Assembly: GCA_947525005.1 (NCBI GenBank)
Contig: CANNUY010000001.1
Span: 248,001 to 312,000, forward strand
DNA from: an uncultured Candidatus Melainabacteria bacterium
GTDB lineage: Bacteria; Cyanobacteriota; Vampirovibrionia; Gastranaerophilales; Gastranaerophilaceae
Direction: 5' to 3'
Length of the DNA: 64,000 bases
The notes beneath the pieces were generated by a model. The model saw nothing but the letters and a program-made list of their open reading frames with translations, was not told where the DNA came from and made no database searches. Positions 43,054 through 51,276 of the stretch are shown here, one piece after another. How positions within the stretch are numbered: the first letter of the stretch is position 1; every line of letters starts with the position of its first letter. The translations under genes were made by a program, and so were the position numbers.

Positions 43054-44448
43054 ATGGATTCTTTAGAAATAAAACAAATTTGGGAAGATACAAAAACATA
43101 TTTACAAGGCAGACTAAATGAAGCAGAATACCCGTGGTTAAATAGTTTTTATCCAACTGGTTATACTGATGGCACGTTTACTGTTATAACGGATATGCAA
43201 CTGGCTATAACAATTATTAGAAAGAATTGCTTAGGAGATATTAAGTCTGCTTTAAAACATGTAACAGGTCATGATGTAGATTTTCAGATTATTTTAGATA
43301 AGGAATCTACAAAAAAATTAAAAGCAGAACGAAAAAAACTAGAACAAAAATTTAAAAAAATAAATACTGAAGAAAAAGTTGAAAATCCGATGTTACAAAT
43401 GACTCAAATGCAGTCTAATGTTAATTTAAACTTAAAATATAAGTTTGAAAATTTTGTCGTAGGTGAAAATAATAAAAACGCTTGTGCAATAGCAAAAATA
43501 GTAGCAAAAAATCCTGCTGAAAGATACAACCCATTATTTATTTATGGTGGTTCAGGGCTTGGAAAAACTCATTTGATGCAAGCAATCGGTCATTATGCAA
43601 TATTTAATCTTCCAAGAAAAAAGGTTAAATATATTAAAACTCAGGATTATGTCAATCAATATATAGATAGTACAAAAGGCAAAGATGCAAAAGAGATGAT
43701 GTCGAAATTCCGTCAAAGATTTAGGAATGTTGATATTTTATTGATTGACGATATTCAATTTATTGAGTCAAAGAAACAATCAATGGAAGAACTTTTTTAT
43801 ACGTTTGAAACATTACAACAGTTGAATAAACAAATTGTAATAACTTCTGATAGGTTACCAAAAGATATTCCAACTTTGCCTGATAGACTTAGAACAAGGT
43901 TTGAGATGGGTATAGTTGTAGATATTCAACCACCTTCATTTGAAACAAGAATGGAAATCTTAGAAAAATGGTCAAAAGACACAATGGTAGATATTCCTTT
44001 AGATGCTCTTAATTTTATAGCACAAAATTTTGTGAATAATGTAAGAGAGCTAGAGGGTGCGTTTAATAAAGTTACTGCTTTTTCTGATATTGAGGGTAAG
44101 CCTATTACGTTAGAGTTTGTGAAAGATGTTTTAAAAAGTGAAACTTTATCCAAAAAAATAACTATTAATAATATAGCTCAGACTGTTGCAGAGATTTATA
44201 ATATTACGGTTGATGATTTGAAAAGTCCTGCAAGAAGTCATAATATTTCTGAACCAAGACGTTATGTTGTATATTTAGCTAGAGAGATGACCCAGTTGAG
44301 TTATCAAGAGATTGCAGATTATTTAAACAAAAAACATACAACTATGCTTTATTCTTATGAAAAAATGGTTGAGGATACAGATAGAAATATCAAGTTGAAA
44401 GAAACCATGAGAGAGTTGAAACAAGCAATTAAATGTAATGCTGTGTAG
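43054..44448 (+). CDS. dnaA: Chromosomal replication initiator DnaA
   Basis: A 464-residue AAA+ protein with the four DnaA domains: N-terminal protein-contact domain (IWEDTKTYLQGRLNEAEYPW), a Lys-rich linker (about 85-130), the ATPase with Walker A YGGSGLGKTHLMQAIG near residue 165, Walker B DILLIDDIQFIESKK and sensor residues PDRLRTRFEMG, and the helix-turn-helix domain IV (ARSHNISEPRRYVVYLAREM ... HTTMLYSYEKM). dnaN is not adjacent and no cluster of DnaA boxes is obvious beside it, as in many cyanobacteria, so the origin need not be here. Confidence 0.98.
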   Translation: MDSLEIKQIWEDTKTYLQGRLNEAEYPWLNSFYPTGYTDGTFTVITDMQLAITIIRKNCLGDIKSALKHVTGHDVDFQIILDKESTKKLKAERKKLEQKFKKINTEEKVENPMLQMTQMQSNVNLNLKYKFENFVVGENNKNACAIAKIVAKNPAERYNPLFIYGGSGLGKTHLMQAIGHYAIFNLPRKKVKYIKTQDYVNQYIDSTKGKDAKEMMSKFRQRFRNVDILLIDDIQFIESKKQSMEELFYTFETLQQLNKQIVITSDRLPKDIPTLPDRLRTRFEMGIVVDIQPPSFETRMEILEKWSKDTMVDIPLDALNFIAQNFVNNVRELEGAFNKVTAFSDIEGKPITLEFVKDVLKSETLSKKITINNIAQTVAEIYNITVDDLKSPARSHNISEPRRYVVYLAREMTQLSYQEIADYLNKKHTTMLYSYEKMVEDTDRNIKLKETMRELKQAIKCNAV

Positions 44449-44457
44449 AGTATATAA

Positions 44458-44687
44458 CGTCATTGCGAACGATTGAACGGTTTTCAAAGTAGTAAGTGTG
44501 GCAATCCATAAACCAACAGTTCTGCGAATTGTAGGTTGGGGTTTCCACCCTAACAAAATATGTTCAGTGGGATTCTTCGCTTGCATTAAAGAAGTACTTG
44601 CAAACCACTCTGAATGACGTTTTATGTTTACATAACAGTTGATTTATGGATTGCCACAAATTTGCGTTGCAAATTTTCGCAATGACG
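44458..44687. repeat. 230-bp MITE-like element with 12-bp inverted ends
   Basis: Perfect terminal inverted repeats CGTCATTGCGAA (44458-44469) and TTCGCAATGACG (44676-44687). Inside, GTGGCAATCCATAAACCAAC (from 44499) faces its near-exact reverse copy at about 44632-44656. The centre has the GTTGGGGTTTCCACCC unit and a GTTCAGTGGGATTCTTCGC unit that recur elsewhere. No coding capacity. It starts nine bases after the dnaA stop. Confidence 0.75.
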
Positions 44688-44977
44688 AATTGAATTATCA
44701 TGATAAATTTAACACTCCTGCAAGCAAAAAAAAGAGTCTTTTAGACTCTTGGAATTAAGAATAGCTGGAAGTATGAAAAAGATTTAATGATTATATTAAA
44801 TATCTATCTTTTTATTTTGTTAATCCCCAAGATGTCTATTTTTTTTATAATCAAGTATTAGGTGGATTGACTAAGTTTGAAAAAATGTTACGATAACAAT
44901 GGGTTAGTTTACGCTAACGTCATTATTTTATATCTTGACTCAAGTTAAAATCTTTAAGATAAAGTTTTAGGAAAATT
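44688..44977. other. Intergenic region between the repeat element and the TPR gene
   Basis: No gene seen. It contains a leftward terminator at 44726-44750, AT-rich sequence with a long T run near 44840, and, just ahead of the next gene, a Shine-Dalgarno-like TTTTAGGAAAA. A possible short leftward RNA is discussed in the findings. Confidence 0.5.
44726..44750 (-). terminator. Leftward rho-independent terminator
   Basis: On the minus strand AAGAGTCT-AAA-AGACTCTT is followed by an eight-T run. No annotated leftward gene precedes it, so it may end a small RNA or block antisense transcription into dnaA. Confidence 0.7.
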
Positions 44978-46612
44978 ATGAACATAAAATTGTTAGCACA
45001 AGCAAATAATTTGATAAAAGAACGAAAATTTGACGAGGCAGAAAAGATTTATCTTGATATGCTCATTAAAACTCCTGATGACCCTATTTTACAAGCGTTT
45101 TTAGGCAGAATTTATATAAAAAAACACAAGTATAAAAGTGCTGAACGTATTCTTCAAAAATCTTATGATAAAAGAAAAACTGCATCTTCAATTTCTGGAC
45201 TTGCTTTTTGTAAGTTTAAGCTACAAAAGTTTGATGATGCGATAATTCTTTATGAAGAACTTTTTAATTATGATAAAGACAATCCTAAAATTTATAACAA
45301 GATAATTGATGCTTTTAAAGAACTTCAAATGTATGATTTTGAAATTGCTTATGCAGAAAAATTTTATGCTAAACACCCTGAGTCAGACAATGCTATGGTT
45401 AGGTTAACTCAAAGCTATTTTGATAAAGGTGAGATTAAAAAAGCAGAGAGTTTTTGTGCAAAGACTATTCAAAAGTTCCCGAAATGTCCTGAAATATGGA
45501 TTATTGCAGGTACATTACAAGAATTTATGTATTGTAATGAAGAACTTGCTAGAGAATGTTATATAACAGCGATAGAAAATGGTAATCCATTAGGGTATTA
45601 TCATTTAGGAGTTAGTTATATAAAAACTGGTAATTTTGATGAAGCAGAAAAAGCTTTGAAAAAGATTGTGGAAATTCTACCAAGAGAAACTTATCCTAAA
45701 GCTGCTCTGGGAACTCTTTATCTTGTAAAAAAAGAGATGAAAAAAGGTTATGAACTTTTTGGTTTTAGAGATAAAGCACCAGAAATTTTGACACTTAAAA
45801 ATAATTGGAACGGTTCAGAACAAAAAGATTCAACATTACTTTTATATTGTGATCAAGGACTCGGTGACCATATTCAGTTTATTAGATATTTACCGTTTCT
45901 TGCTCCAAAATTTAAAGCTGTTAAGGTCTTAACAAGAAAGCCTTGCTTGGAGTTATTTAAAAGAAGTTTTAATATTGAAAACGTGACTTTTTATGACAAA
46001 TTATCTGATGTGTCTGATTATGATTGTTATGTATTGTCTGCTGACTTGCCTTATTATTTAGATATGGATTTTGACAATATTCCTAGTAAAGATGGATATT
46101 TGAAACTTGACCCTGAAAAAGTTCGTTATTTTAAAGAAAAGTATTTTAATAACGATAAGTTAAAAGTAGGTTTATGCTGGAAAGCTGGTGGCATTGGGGT
46201 TCGTGGTGCTATTAATAGAACTGTTAATATAGAATATTTTAAAAAGATGCTTGATTTAGCAGAAGAAAAAAATATACAGTTTTATTCAGTGCAATTAGAG
46301 GATATTTTTGATGGTTGTAAAAAATATTCTCAAATTATTGATTTGGCGCCTGAGATAAACGATTTTGATGATACTGCAAGTATTATAGAAAACTGTGATG
46401 TGTTTATTACTGTTGATACGTCTTGTGCACACGTATCGGGTGCAATCGGAAAGAAAACTTTTTTGATGTTACCATATTGTGCCGATTGGAGATGGTTTAA
46501 TAATGACAAGGTGACAGAATGGTATTCATCTGTTGAATTGTTTAAACAACAAGATAGACAAGATTGGTTTATTGAAGTTGATGAGATGATAGAAAAATTA
46601 TTAGAAAGTTAA
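44978..46612 (+). CDS. TPR protein with GT9-like glycosyltransferase domain, copy 1
   Basis: A 544-residue protein: about eight TPR units (residues ~1-265; QAFLGRIYIKKHKYKSAERI, YYHLGVSYIKTGNFDEAEKA) followed by a C-terminal domain (about 280-544) with LLYCDQGLGDHIQFIRYLPF, KVGLCWKAGG and DDTASIIENCDVFITVDTSC then AHVSGAIGKKTFLML. This C-terminal pattern is shared with heptosyltransferase-like (GT-B) proteins; the sugar donor and acceptor are unknown. It is a diverged tandem copy of the next gene, which starts 10 bases on. AGGAAAA precedes the ATG. Confidence 0.82.
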   Translation: MNIKLLAQANNLIKERKFDEAEKIYLDMLIKTPDDPILQAFLGRIYIKKHKYKSAERILQKSYDKRKTASSISGLAFCKFKLQKFDDAIILYEELFNYDKDNPKIYNKIIDAFKELQMYDFEIAYAEKFYAKHPESDNAMVRLTQSYFDKGEIKKAESFCAKTIQKFPKCPEIWIIAGTLQEFMYCNEELARECYITAIENGNPLGYYHLGVSYIKTGNFDEAEKALKKIVEILPRETYPKAALGTLYLVKKEMKKGYELFGFRDKAPEILTLKNNWNGSEQKDSTLLLYCDQGLGDHIQFIRYLPFLAPKFKAVKVLTRKPCLELFKRSFNIENVTFYDKLSDVSDYDCYVLSADLPYYLDMDFDNIPSKDGYLKLDPEKVRYFKEKYFNNDKLKVGLCWKAGGIGVRGAINRTVNIEYFKKMLDLAEEKNIQFYSVQLEDIFDGCKKYSQIIDLAPEINDFDDTASIIENCDVFITVDTSCAHVSGAIGKKTFLMLPYCADWRWFNNDKVTEWYSSVELFKQQDRQDWFIEVDEMIEKLLES

Positions 46613-46622
46613 GAGATATATT

Positions 46623-48290
46623 ATGAATTTTCAACAGAAACGATTGATAGATTTGGCAAACAAATGTGTGAATTTCGGGAAATATGATTACGTAAAAATC
46701 ATTCTTGTAAGGCTTTTGCAAAATAATACTAATAATGCTGAAATTTTGTCTGAAATCAGTAAACTTTATATAAGAATGAGAAAATACGACAAGGCTATGG
46801 GCTATGCAAGACGTGCTTTTGAGTTAGAAAAAAGTGTTGAAACATTAGAGGCTTTGGCAAATGCTTGTTATGTCAATAAAAACTATCAAGATTCTGCCAT
46901 TATGTATGAAGAATTAACTAAATATAAAAAAGAAGAGATTATTTATTACTATTGTCAGAGAGCATACAAAAATCTTGGTCTTGAAGAAGAAGGAATTAGA
47001 GTTTTAGAAGATGGTGCAAAAGAGTTTAAGACACCTGCTTTGTATGGAACGATTATGTTTGAATACCTTGAACTTGGTATGGACGACAAGAGCAAGGAAT
47101 GGCTTGATAAGTTAAAAAAAGAATTCCCTAATAATGCAATTACTGAGAACTCATTAGGGTTTTATTATGAGGCATCTGTTAATGACTATGAGCAAGCTAA
47201 AAAACACTTTCTAAAGTCAGCAAAAATGGGGTATATTGAAGGTTATTATAACCTTGGGGTTTGTTGTAAGCATTCAGAAGATTATGCAGGTGCTGAAAAG
47301 TATTTGAGAAAACTTCATTCTATAAAAAAACGTGTTGGTGCTGATTATAACTATACTTTAGGCTCAATTTATATGGCACAAAAAAAGATGAAATTGGGGT
47401 ATAAGTATTATTCAGAACGTGAACCAAAACAGTATATGAATTATCGTGAGCGTAAGAATTATTGGGACGGCAAGGATTATCCTAATGAAGTTTTGTATAT
47501 CACATCAGAACAAGGTTATGGTGATAATATTCAGTTCTCAAGATTTGTACCTTATGTGGCGAAGAAGTTCAAAAAAGTTTATTATGCAGTTGACGAGTCG
47601 CTGTATGATTTGTTCAAGAGAAGTTTTAAAAAGTATAAAAATGTTGAGATTATAAAGTTTGGTGTGTTTAAGCCTTATAACAAGTTTTTGATGATAATGG
47701 ATATTCAGAATTTGTTGAATATTTCATATCACAATATTCCACAACAAGAACCTTATATGATAACAGATGAAGAAAAAGATTATAACGATAAGATACAGTT
47801 TTTTAGAGGTGATGAATTAAAGATAGGTTTGAACTGGAGAGCTAAGGGTATGGGATTGCGTGACGCTGTTTATAGAACGATTGACGCACCATATTATTTT
47901 AAAAAATTGTTTGAGCTTGAGGGGAATAAGTATTATTCTTTTCAGATGAATGATATCTTTGGAATGTGTGAAAAGTATCCACAGATTGTGGATTTGGAAG
48001 AACATATACAAACTTTTGATGATACAGCATCTTTGTTGAAAAATCTTGATGTGTTGATTACGGTTGACACTGCTTTAGCTCATTTGGCTGGCGCAATGGG
48101 TGTTAAGACATATTTGTTGTTGTGCAAAGCACCTGACTGGAGATGGTTTGACAACGATAAAAAGACTGAGTGGTATCCAAGTGTGACAATTATTAAACAA
48201 CACGATAGAAGAACGTGGGAAGACGTTGCAGAAGAATTGTTTAATGAGATTGCGGGCAAGGGAGCAGAGGCACGAGCAAAGCGAGAGTGA
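46623..48290 (+). CDS. TPR protein with GT9-like glycosyltransferase domain, copy 2
   Basis: A 555-residue paralog of the preceding gene with the same order: TPR units to about residue 270 (EILSEISKLYIRMRKYDKAM, YYNLGVCCKHSEDYAGAEKY), then LYITSEQGYGDNIQFSRFVP, KIGLNWRAKGMGLRDAVYRT, QTFDDTASLLKNLDVLITVD and AHLAGAMGVKTYLLLCKAPD. Shared residues across the C-terminal domain, including DWRWF near the end, suggest gene duplication. The last residues (GKGAEARAKRE) are Arg/Ala-rich and run into a repeat region, which may have altered the original C-terminus. Confidence 0.82.
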   Translation: MNFQQKRLIDLANKCVNFGKYDYVKIILVRLLQNNTNNAEILSEISKLYIRMRKYDKAMGYARRAFELEKSVETLEALANACYVNKNYQDSAIMYEELTKYKKEEIIYYYCQRAYKNLGLEEEGIRVLEDGAKEFKTPALYGTIMFEYLELGMDDKSKEWLDKLKKEFPNNAITENSLGFYYEASVNDYEQAKKHFLKSAKMGYIEGYYNLGVCCKHSEDYAGAEKYLRKLHSIKKRVGADYNYTLGSIYMAQKKMKLGYKYYSEREPKQYMNYRERKNYWDGKDYPNEVLYITSEQGYGDNIQFSRFVPYVAKKFKKVYYAVDESLYDLFKRSFKKYKNVEIIKFGVFKPYNKFLMIMDIQNLLNISYHNIPQQEPYMITDEEKDYNDKIQFFRGDELKIGLNWRAKGMGLRDAVYRTIDAPYYFKKLFELEGNKYYSFQMNDIFGMCEKYPQIVDLEEHIQTFDDTASLLKNLDVLITVDTALAHLAGAMGVKTYLLLCKAPDWRWFDNDKKTEWYPSVTIIKQHDRRTWEDVAEELFNEIAGKGAEARAKRE

Positions 48291-48299
48291 AACGTGCGT

Positions 48300-48323
48300 C
48301 AGGCAAAATCACACTTTTGCCTG
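48300..48323 (+). terminator. Hairpin after the second TPR-glycosyltransferase gene
   Basis: CAGGCAAAA and TTTTGCCTG form a perfect 9-bp stem with loop TCACAC, ten bases past the stop codon. No following T run. Confidence 0.45.
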
Positions 48324-48364
48324 CAAACGTGAACGTTGCCGTTTAACGCGACCGCAGGAGTTGA

Positions 48365-48445
48365 CAAGCGAAGAATCTCTGTAAAGACTTTAGTTGTTGG
48401 GGTTTCTACCCCAACAAAAACATGTTCAGGGGGATTCTTCGCTTG
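48365..48445. repeat. 81-bp nested palindromic repeat
   Basis: Outer arms CAAGCGAAGAATC (48365-48377) and GATTCTTCGCTTG (48433-48445) are perfect inverted copies; inside is a second hairpin GTTGGGG/CCCCAAC (48396-48415). The inner unit matches those at 34279 and 44522, and the right arm matches 44572 in the element near dnaA. Confidence 0.75.
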
Positions 48446-48563
48446 CGACATAAAGTATTTATAGACAACCCTGAATAACTTTAAATTCTTACCAAAAATT
48501 AACAAGGTGCATTATTAAAAATATGTGCTAGAATATTTTTATAATTTTAAGAAGGAGGACATT

Positions 48564-48800
48564 ATGGCAGAAGAACCAAAACTATTAGCAAGAATTGAAC
48601 GTGCAGGTAATCAAGAATTACACGCATCAATTACTGAATACAAAGGAAAAACTTATCTTGATTTAAGAATTTTCTACACAACAGATGATGGCGAAACTTG
48701 GCGTCCTACTCAAAAAGGTGTTACAGTTTATCCAGAAGATTTAGACACATTAGCAAATGCAATCGAAGATGCTAAGAAAGAATTGTTGGCATTAGACTAA
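48564..48800 (+). CDS. PC4/YdbC-like ssDNA-binding protein
   Basis: A 78-residue protein fitting the bacterial PC4 (transcriptional coactivator p15) fold: LARIERAGNQELHASITEYK then KTYLDLRIFYTTDDGETWRP and KGVTVYPEDLDTLANAIEDA. Relatives bind single-stranded DNA. The ATG at 48564 has a perfect AAGGAGG ahead; an in-frame upstream start at 48525 is less likely. Its stop overlaps the priA start (TAATG), pointing to joint expression with the replication-restart helicase. Confidence 0.85.
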   Translation: MAEEPKLLARIERAGNQELHASITEYKGKTYLDLRIFYTTDDGETWRPTQKGVTVYPEDLDTLANAIEDAKKELLALD

Positions 48801-50998
48801 TGAATTATGCAAATGTTCTTGTAAACATAAAAGGTTTAGGGGTAAAGACTTTTAGTTATGAAATACCTGATGCCTTAAAAGATGTTATCAAGATTGGTCA
48901 AGCTGTTTCTGTACCGTTTGGTCGTCAAGGTTCTATAAAAGCGTTTGTTGTCGGATTTACAGATTATGTAGAGGACGGGTTAAAAATAAAAAAAATTCGT
49001 TCGATTCTTGATGACAAACCTTTGTTTAACCTTAAATATTTTAAGTTATTAGAGTGGGTAGCAAACTATTATTGTACGGATATTGTAAACGTCATTAATC
49101 TTGCTATCCCTGTAAAACTTATTGAAAAAAATTCTAAAACTGAATATTCAATCGAATATGTAAACTCTGACAATGCCACAAAACGTCAGCTTGCTATCCT
49201 TGAGGAGCTGAAAAAGAAAGGCAAAATGTCTTTAATCATCTTTGAAAAAGAGGTAAAGACTACTCGTGCTACTATTAAAAAACTAGAGGCTCAAGGAAAT
49301 ATTAAACTCACAGAAGAATGTATTTATAGAAACCCTTTGAGTATATTTAAGGATAACAAACTTGAACCACTTTCAGAATTATCAGGTGAACAGTTGTCAG
49401 CTTATGAAGGGATAAAAAGTAAACTTAATTCTAGAAACCCTATTTTGTTGCACGGGGTTACTGCATCTGGTAAAACTGAAGTCTATTTTAAACTTATCCA
49501 AGACACTATAAACGCTGGGAAGAATGTTTTATTTTTAGCACCTGAAATTGCTTTGGCTTCACAACTTACCCAACGTATCGCAAGAAAGTTTGGGATAAAC
49601 GAGGTTGCTATTTGGCATAGTAGTATTTCTGATGGTGAAAAATATGACGTGTGGAATAGATTGTATAATAACGAGATAAAAATCCTTGCAGGTGCTCGTT
49701 CTGCAGTGTTTGCACCATTACAAAATATCGGACTTATTATAATAGATGAGGAGCACGAGGGGGCTTATAAACAGTCTAATCCTGCACCTAGATATGATGC
49801 AAAAGTCGTTGCTAAGAAACTTGCACAGTATCATAATGCACCGTTGTTGTTAGGCTCTGCAACTCCTGATATTTCTACATATTATTATGCTTCAAACAAC
49901 AATACTTTGTTTGAGATGCCACATAGGTTTAATGACGCACCTATGGCATCTATTGGGATAATTAATATGCAAGAATATTCACGAGCTGCGTATAAGGGAG
50001 TTATCTCAAAACAATTACAAACAGCTGTTGAGGAAACACTTGATGCAGGTCAACAGATAATTATATTAATTAATAGACGAGGGTTTTCTACCTCTACGAT
50101 GTGTAAATCTTGTGGACATGTGATAGAGTGTCCAAATTGTGCTATTCCGTTGATTTGGCACGCAAAGGATAAAAAGCTCAAGTGTCATTATTGTAACCAC
50201 GAGGAAGAAATGCCTGATATTTGTCCAAATTGTGGAAGTGATGCGTTAAAAACTTCGGGGTTAGGCTCGCAAAAAGTTGAGGCATTGTTTAAGGAGTTAT
50301 ACCCTGAGGTTAATATTGAAAGAATTGATAGCGATGTTTTATCAAGGAAGAATACTCATATTGAGATTTTGAATAGGTTTCAAAAAAAAGAGATTGATAT
50401 TTTGATAGGAACGCAGATGATTGCAAAGGGGTTGGATAACCCTAATGTTACTTTAGTTGGGGTTATTAGTGCAGATTCTACCTTTAATTTGCCTGATTTT
50501 CGTTCGGCTGAACGTGGGTTTCAACTTTTGACACAGGTAGCTGGCAGAGCAGGACGTGGTGAGTATACGGGAAAAGTATTGTTTCAAACTTATAACCCTG
50601 ATTTTTATGCGTTGGACAGTGCAAGAGAACAAAATTATTTGAAGTTTTATGATACGGAAATTAAGGCTAGACAAGAGTTTGTATATCCACCGTTCACGCA
50701 GATTATTAGAGTTATTATAAGCTCTGAAACAGATGAGAGAGCTGAAAAGTGCTTGGAACAGATTGCAGATAGACTGGAGCAGTTGATTGATAAATACGGG
50801 TTTGATGAGTATGTTGAGATGTTAGGACCATCGGCTTGTGTGATTGAAAGACTAAATGGGTTCTATCGTTATCAGTTGCTGTTGAAGAATAAGATTTATG
50901 AAAAAGGTCATAAGTTTATTACACAGTTCTTTAGGTCTATAAAATTGCCAAAGGATATAAGAATGGCGATTGACGTTGACCCGATTGATATTTTGTAG
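48800..50998 (+). CDS. priA: Primosomal protein N' (PriA) helicase
   Basis: A 732-residue replication-restart helicase. The N-terminal DNA-binding domain (YANVLVNIKGLGVKTFSYEI) is followed by the helicase core with Walker A LLHGVTASGKTEVYF, DEEH box IIIDEEHEGAYKQ, LLGSATPDIST, the zinc-binding cysteines (CKSCGHVIECPNC, CHYCNHEEEMPDICPNCGS) and motif VI LTQVAGRAGRGEYTGKV. All domains are present and the length is standard. Translationally coupled to the PC4-like gene. Confidence 0.97.
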   Translation: MNYANVLVNIKGLGVKTFSYEIPDALKDVIKIGQAVSVPFGRQGSIKAFVVGFTDYVEDGLKIKKIRSILDDKPLFNLKYFKLLEWVANYYCTDIVNVINLAIPVKLIEKNSKTEYSIEYVNSDNATKRQLAILEELKKKGKMSLIIFEKEVKTTRATIKKLEAQGNIKLTEECIYRNPLSIFKDNKLEPLSELSGEQLSAYEGIKSKLNSRNPILLHGVTASGKTEVYFKLIQDTINAGKNVLFLAPEIALASQLTQRIARKFGINEVAIWHSSISDGEKYDVWNRLYNNEIKILAGARSAVFAPLQNIGLIIIDEEHEGAYKQSNPAPRYDAKVVAKKLAQYHNAPLLLGSATPDISTYYYASNNNTLFEMPHRFNDAPMASIGIINMQEYSRAAYKGVISKQLQTAVEETLDAGQQIIILINRRGFSTSTMCKSCGHVIECPNCAIPLIWHAKDKKLKCHYCNHEEEMPDICPNCGSDALKTSGLGSQKVEALFKELYPEVNIERIDSDVLSRKNTHIEILNRFQKKEIDILIGTQMIAKGLDNPNVTLVGVISADSTFNLPDFRSAERGFQLLTQVAGRAGRGEYTGKVLFQTYNPDFYALDSAREQNYLKFYDTEIKARQEFVYPPFTQIIRVIISSETDERAEKCLEQIADRLEQLIDKYGFDEYVEMLGPSACVIERLNGFYRYQLLLKNKIYEKGHKFITQFFRSIKLPKDIRMAIDVDPIDIL

Positions 50999-51026
50999 AA
51001 GATTGTTAGGTCGTTAAGGATTATAT

Positions 51027-51126
51027 GACGTCATCCTGAATTTATTTCAGGATCCCCCTGAACTTTCAAAACCGTTTATTTCTGGATTGTTACGGCTCTC
51101 ACTACGTTTGAGCCTCGTAATGACGA
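51027..51126. repeat. Dispersed repeats after priA
   Basis: A reversed copy of the GTTCAGGGGGATCCTGAA ... TTCAGGATGAC unit (51027-51063) is followed by CTGGATTGTTACGGCTCTC...CTCGTAATGACG (about 51082-51126), a widespread type of intergenic repeat. The rest of the 278-base gap before the next gene holds no frame of interest and a TTGACA at 51220-51225. Confidence 0.6.
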
Positions 51127-51276
51127 TTAATAATTATGCATAATTTATAATATAAATAACAGCATTTTTTAACTCTTTTTTTCTCATTAAATTTTATAAA
51201 TTTTTCCTTCAAAAAATCCTTGACATTGTACTATGTTAGATTTAAAAAATTAATTGTAAAGAAATGGGAAAGAGAT

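Noticed and set aside
44458..44687. Insertion sequence
   Set aside because: Inverted ends are present but there is no transposase frame inside, so only a non-autonomous repeat can be claimed.
43054..44977. Replication origin next to dnaA
   Set aside because: No cluster of TTATNCACA-type DnaA boxes was found by eye on either side, and dnaN is not adjacent; an origin cannot be claimed.
46623..48290. Frameshift at the end of the second TPR-glycosyltransferase gene
   Set aside because: The last conserved block is complete and the odd Arg/Ala-rich end is short; repeat-driven extension explains it without a frameshift.
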